The notes beneath the pieces are model-generated. The model had not been told where the DNA came from, ran no database searches, and saw only the letters and a program-made list of their open reading frames with translations. The translations under genes were made by a program, and so were the position numbers. This document shows, one piece after another, positions 7,548 to 9,872 of a DNA stretch of 9,872 nucleotides; within the stretch, counting starts at the first letter, position 1; each line of letters starts with the position of its first letter. The DNA is from Candidatus Desantisbacteria bacterium CG1_02_49_89 (GTDB taxonomy: Bacteria > Desantisbacteria > UBA1551). Location of the stretch: NCBI GenBank assembly GCA_001871075.1, contig MNUP01000080.1:1-9872 (forward strand), given 5' to 3'.

Positions 7548-9218
7548 ATGCGTAAAATTTTCTTGTTGTTAGTCTTAACTTTCAGCTTTCAGCTCCTTCG
7601 GGCTTTCAGCTGCAGTTACGCCGCCGGCCTGCCCTGGGTCCAGGGCCCGGGGGAATTTGCAAGCGGGTCAAGCACTAAAATTGAGAATTCGGTTCTCATA
7701 TTTCACCTGGATGAGGGCTCAGGTACATTTGCAGGCGATGTTTCCGGTTACGGAAACAACGGGACGCTTGGTGCCGCCCAGTGGGGGACGGGTAAAATAG
7801 GGGGGGCTGCGGATTGCGGCGCGGGCGGGTCTATATCAGTTGCTGATGCAAATTCTCTTGACCTGACCAATAAAATGACCATACTGCTCTGGGCAAGGTA
7901 CGACAGCGACAATTCAGATTACCTGCAAATTATCCGGAAAAGCAATTCGTTTGTTGTAAGGCGCGACAATTCTGGGGAAGGCCTCCAGATAAGCTCATTT
8001 ATCAAGACAGACGCGTCATTTGAGCCGAGGGCATCAAGCGGGTTCGTCCCGGTTTTGGGTGAATGGTTCCATGCAGCCATGACTTTTGACGGGACAACAA
8101 TGAAACTTTACATTAACGGTGAGCTGAAAGGTTCAGTCGAAAGATCCGGTTCAATTAACGTGGGCGCGGATCCTGTCCTGATCGGCAGCAAATGGCCCGG
8201 GCTGATAGATGAGGTTAAAATATATAACAGCTGTTTTTCTTCGGACGAGATAAAAGCTGATTACGGCGGCTCAGGGTTTTTCGGGCGTTTTCTTTCTCCC
8301 GGCGGCGTACTGGAATCAACTGAATGTGACTGCGAGGAAAGCGCAACGCTTGGCAGGATGGATTGGGTTGCCGACGTTCCGCAGGGCTGCACCCTGTCCT
8401 TTTACGCAAGCATAAAGGACGAACTGACAGGGTTGTGGGCCGAGACAGGCCCGTACCGTTCAAGCGGCAGCATCCTGCAGCTTCCGCCTTCCAGGTACAT
8501 AAAATACAGGGCTCAGGTTGAAATTCCGTCTAATTCCAGGGCCGAAGTCTTACTGAAAGAGGTTAAAATATATCCTGCTTTGCAGGGCATAGCATCGAGC
8601 AATGCCGCGGGTCCCACACTTATATTTAAAAATGAAGACAAGATGACGCTTGACCTGTATTTCAACGTGCCGATGGATTCAAACAACGGCAGCTGCTTTG
8701 TTGACCTGACCGATGAGAATAACGTTGTGATCCACATAAGCACCGGCGACGGGACATGGATTGATTCAATGCATTTTCAGACGAAGCCGTTTGATCTGTA
8801 CGGTCAGAATATATCAGGGGGGTTCGCAAGCCTGACGATCACCGGGCCCAATCCGGTCGGCAACACGAACACGAACACCCTTTACTGTTATGCGCCGCGC
8901 TATATCCTGGTAGATGCGGGCGGGAACCCTGTTCCAAATTCCTTTTTCCCCAATCCTTTTTCGCCCAACGGGGACGGCAAGGCAGACCAGACAACTCTGC
9001 TGCTTATGCTTCCTTCACCGAAGACCATTACCGTGAAGATCTATGACCTTAAAGGAAGGCTGGTCAAAGTCCTTGTTGAGAACAGGGTGGGTATGGGCGA
9101 AGGGATAATCTGGGACGGAACAGACGAGCTGGGCAGGATATGCCCGGTCGGGCTTTATATTTACCAGATCAGGATGGATAATGAATTCAAGAACGGCTCG
9201 GTCGTTTTAGCCAAATAA
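7548..9218 (+). CDS. Secreted LamG protein with FlgD/CHU_C-like C-terminal domain
   Basis: 556 residues from the ATG at 7548, chosen because GGGAGGG (7538-7544) is just upstream. An earlier in-frame ATG at 7515 sits in a repeat without a Shine-Dalgarno and would place 11 polar residues before the MRK... leader. Residues 1-25 are a signal peptide (likely cut S-Y-A). About 45-240 is a LamG domain (LDEGSGTFAGDVSGYGNNG... GLIDEVKIYNSCFSSDEI). About 243-342 is a beta-sandwich module with a SRYIKYRAQVEI-type strand. About 350-462 looks Ig-like. About 464-556 contains FFPNPFSPNGDGKADQ, VKIYDLKGRLVKVL, WDGTDELGR and GLYIYQIRM, the pattern of FlgD Ig-like and gliding-motility/CHU_C C-terminal domains, often a surface-sorting or structural tail. 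No catalytic site is evident. Glycan or surface binding is inferred. Its LamG domain resembles that of the 1529-residue protein. Confidence 0.92.
   Translation: MRKIFLLLVLTFSFQLLRAFSCSYAAGLPWVQGPGEFASGSSTKIENSVLIFHLDEGSGTFAGDVSGYGNNGTLGAAQWGTGKIGGAADCGAGGSISVADANSLDLTNKMTILLWARYDSDNSDYLQIIRKSNSFVVRRDNSGEGLQISSFIKTDASFEPRASSGFVPVLGEWFHAAMTFDGTTMKLYINGELKGSVERSGSINVGADPVLIGSKWPGLIDEVKIYNSCFSSDEIKADYGGSGFFGRFLSPGGVLESTECDCEESATLGRMDWVADVPQGCTLSFYASIKDELTGLWAETGPYRSSGSILQLPPSRYIKYRAQVEIPSNSRAEVLLKEVKIYPALQGIASSNAAGPTLIFKNEDKMTLDLYFNVPMDSNNGSCFVDLTDENNVVIHISTGDGTWIDSMHFQTKPFDLYGQNISGGFASLTITGPNPVGNTNTNTLYCYAPRYILVDAGGNPVPNSFFPNPFSPNGDGKADQTTLLLMLPSPKTITVKIYDLKGRLVKVLVENRVGMGEGIIWDGTDELGRICPVGLYIYQIRMDNEFKNGSVVLAK
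7579..7609. repeat. Heptamer array with CCTTCGGG block in signal-peptide codons
   Basis: CTTTCAG at 7579-7585 and 7586-7592, then the 10-nt block CTCCTTCGGG (7593-7602), then CTTTCAG (7603-7609). The layout matches 678-733: heptamers, a CCTT-GGG block, then heptamers, again in the codons of a signal peptide. Here the block encodes part of Q15-L16-L17-R18-A19. Confidence 0.7.
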
Positions 9219-9235
9219 CGAGCAGGATGTTTTTC

Positions 9236-9311
9236 GTGTAAGGTGCCCGCCCAGACATCTGTCTGGGCGAGGTCTCGCCCCGATGAATATCGGGGCGGAT
9301 AAGGTGTAAGG
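9236..9311. repeat. Two hairpins bracketed by an 8-bp direct repeat
   Basis: GTGTAAGG occurs at 9236-9243 and 9304-9311. Between the copies are CGCCCAGACA/TGTCTGGGCG (9248-9269, 10-bp stem, TC loop) and CGCCCCGAT/ATCGGGGCG (9276-9297, 9-bp stem, GAAT loop). The direct repeat has the size of a target-site duplication, consistent with an inserted palindromic element, but a chance 8-mer cannot be excluded. It starts 17 nt after the stop of the LamG gene; either hairpin may protect the mRNA 3' end. Confidence 0.55.
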
Positions 9312-9335
9312 CAAGATTATGCGTAGAGATATTTC

Positions 9336-9411
9336 GTAGGGCAAGCCTTCAGGCTTGCTGGTAGCCGCAGGCTTTAGCCTGCGATAGGTAGGGGCGCAAT
9401 TCATTGCGCCC
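9336..9411. repeat. Three consecutive GTAG-led hairpins
   Basis: GTAG recurs at 9336, 9361 and 9388, each followed within 1-5 nt by a perfect stem: GCAAGCC/GGCTTGC around TTCA (9341-9358), CGCAGGC/GCCTGCG around TTTA (9366-9383) and GGGCGCAAT/ATTGCGCCC around TC (9392-9411). The stems are unrelated in sequence; the leading GTAG and the spacing of 25-27 nt are shared. A related unit is at 474-490. Confidence 0.65.
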
Positions 9412-9462
9412 GATTTGCAGCGGTCCCGATTCATCAGCACGTATTTTACAGGATTTCAATAT

Positions 9463-9509
9463 AAATCCCCCTATTTCCCCCTTTTAAAAAGGGGGATGAA
9501 GGGGGATTT
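9463..9509. terminator. CCCCC/GGGGG double palindrome, possible bidirectional terminator
   Basis: The inner stem is CCCCCTTTT (9477-9485) with AAAAGGGGG (9487-9495). The outer stem is AAATCCCCC (9463-9471) with GGGGGATTT (9501-9509). A T-rich run follows (9506-9516), as in an intrinsic terminator. It lies between the LamG gene and the argC promoter, where a terminator would be expected. Palindromes of this type are dispersed in many bacterial genomes, so it may primarily be a repeat element. Confidence 0.6.
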
Positions 9510-9516
9510 TATTTTC

Positions 9517-9545
9517 TTGACTTTTTCATATTTTTATGATATAAT
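9517..9545 (+). promoter_or_regulatory. Strong sigma-70 promoter with extended -10
   Basis: TTGACT (-35, 9517-9522), 17-bp spacer, TATAAT (-10, 9540-9545) preceded by TGA at 9537-9539, giving TGnTATAAT. This is one mismatch from full consensus in an AT-rich setting. Predicted start is near 9552, giving an argC leader of about 220 nt. It begins just after the terminator-like palindrome. Confidence 0.85.
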
Positions 9546-9578
9546 ATTACCCTGTTTCAATTTGCAACATACTGAAAC

Positions 9579-9608
9579 CACACGATTTCACAGATTAACA
9601 CGAGATTC
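9579..9608 (+). repeat. Decamer array, left arm
   Basis: Three 10-nt units in register: CACACGATTT, CACAGATTAA, CACGAGATTC. The inverted counterpart is at 9727-9756. CACAGATT/CACGGATT words of this kind are widespread in intergenic DNA of many bacteria (general recollection). Confidence 0.65.
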
Positions 9609-9619
9609 TATACTAATCT

Positions 9620-9711
9620 GTCATTGCGAACCGAAGCCGCGAGCGAAGCGTGGCGGGCAGGTGAAGCAATCTTGTATTAGATTGTTTCGTCATTTCATTC
9701 CTCGCAATGAC
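9620..9711. mobile_element. 92-bp MITE-like palindrome with GTCATTGCGA ends
   Basis: Terminal inverted repeats are GTCATTGCGA (9620-9629) and TCGCAATGAC (9702-9711). An inner stem GAAGCAATCT (9663-9672) pairs with AGATTGTTTC (9679-9688), one mismatch. The GCGAGCGAAGCG portion is typical of the dispersed ATTGCGAG...GAAGCAATC palindromes found across many bacterial phyla. No transposase is nearby, so it would move only in trans, if at all. It lies inside the predicted argC leader. Confidence 0.75.
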
Positions 9712-9726
9712 CCGCTTCTACGGCAG

Positions 9727-9756
9727 GTCATCTGTGGAAATCCGTGAGAATCTGTG
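9727..9756 (-). repeat. Decamer array, right arm (inverted)
   Basis: Read on the minus strand: CACAGATTCT (9747-9756), CACGGATTTC (9737-9746) and CACAGATGAC (9727-9736), the same decamer family as the left arm in the opposite direction. It ends 4 nt before the argC Shine-Dalgarno. Confidence 0.65.
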
Positions 9757-9771
9757 GTTAAAGGAGCTTTA

Positions 9772-9872
9772 ATGGTTAAAGTTGGAATAGCGGGTGTAAC
9801 AGGAATGGCGGGAGAGGAACTGTTGAAAATTCTCCTCGGCCACAATGGTGTTGAAATAACCTATATAGGCTC
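9772..9872 (+). CDS. argC: N-acetyl-gamma-glutamyl-phosphate reductase, N-terminus (partial)
   Basis: The first 33 codons, cut by the window end. ATG at 9772 with AAGGAG at 9761-9766, 5 nt upstream. The product opens MVKVGIAGVTGMAGEELL and continues through HNGVEITYIG, the N-terminal Rossmann strand, G-x-x-G-x-x-G NADP-binding loop and second strand typical of ArgC. ArgC reduces N-acetylglutamyl-5-phosphate to the semialdehyde, the third step of arginine biosynthesis, in the cytoplasm. The catalytic cysteine region lies beyond the window. Transcription probably starts near 9552. LysY-type relatives and aspartate-semialdehyde dehydrogenases share the fold, but the wording of this segment fits ArgC best. 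Confidence 0.85.
   Translation, partial: MVKVGIAGVTGMAGEELLKILLGHNGVEITYIG

Noticed and set aside
7613-7640. Lipoprotein signal at C22 of the LamG protein, or at C30 of the large protein
   Set aside because: The residues before each cysteine (A-F-S-C and L-N-F-C) do not fit the lipobox, and a type I cleavage site is available just after.
9415-9747. 110-codon open frame on the + strand
   Set aside because: It runs through the CCCCC/GGGGG palindrome, the promoter, the decamer arrays and the MITE-like element; the peptide is the translation of repeats and it has no Shine-Dalgarno.
9552-9771. Riboswitch or T-box controlling argC
   Set aside because: The leader is fully accounted for by decamer arrays and a MITE-like palindrome; no T-box or known riboswitch core was seen.

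Overview
The window reads as bacterial: every supported gene is on the + strand, has a purine-rich Shine-Dalgarno and ends in TAA, and one promoter has a textbook sigma-70 form. Large secreted LamG-bearing multidomain proteins, a polytopic membrane protein resembling the uncharacterised DUF6785/DUF6784 family, an FlgD-like/CHU_C-like C-terminal module and dense intergenic palindromes are reminiscent of Omnitrophota or other PVC-related uncultured lineages. That placement is a guess from style, not a demonstrated assignment.

Layout. Positions 51-416 hold the 3' end of a secreted enzyme-like gene, closely related to the C-terminal part of the next gene but cut off upstream by a TGA that directly follows two adjacent hairpins. 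After 233 bp of repeat-rich spacer comes a 1529-residue secreted multidomain protein (650-5239): N-terminal carbohydrate-binding-like module, two Ig-like NEW3/CARDB-like modules around a LamG domain, a beta-sandwich plus helical-barrel core resembling six-hairpin glycosidases, and a C-terminal binding-like module. Then come a 645-residue integral membrane protein (5389-7326) and a 556-residue secreted LamG protein with an FlgD/CHU_C-like tail (7548-9218). A 553-bp intergenic region packed with palindromes contains a terminator-like hairpin, a near-perfect extended -10 promoter and a 92-bp MITE-like palindrome, and leads to the first 33 codons of argC (9772 to the window end).

How the genes may work together (inference): the large protein and its broken paralog look like outer-surface or secreted polysaccharide-processing enzymes, the membrane protein could import a product or partner molecule, and the second LamG protein could bind glycan at the surface. 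argC belongs to arginine biosynthesis, has its own promoter and is a separate unit.

The most unusual signal is not a gene. Five short-period repeat arrays (period 7 at four sites, period 10 at one) lie in start-proximal spacers or inside signal-peptide codons. Three are arranged as inverted arrays around a centre, and three carry a small CCTT(T)(S)GGG hairpin-like core. A second set of short hairpins has different stems but a shared C-TTYA-G tip. Together they suggest a genome-wide process that creates or spreads small foldable elements, including inside coding sequence.
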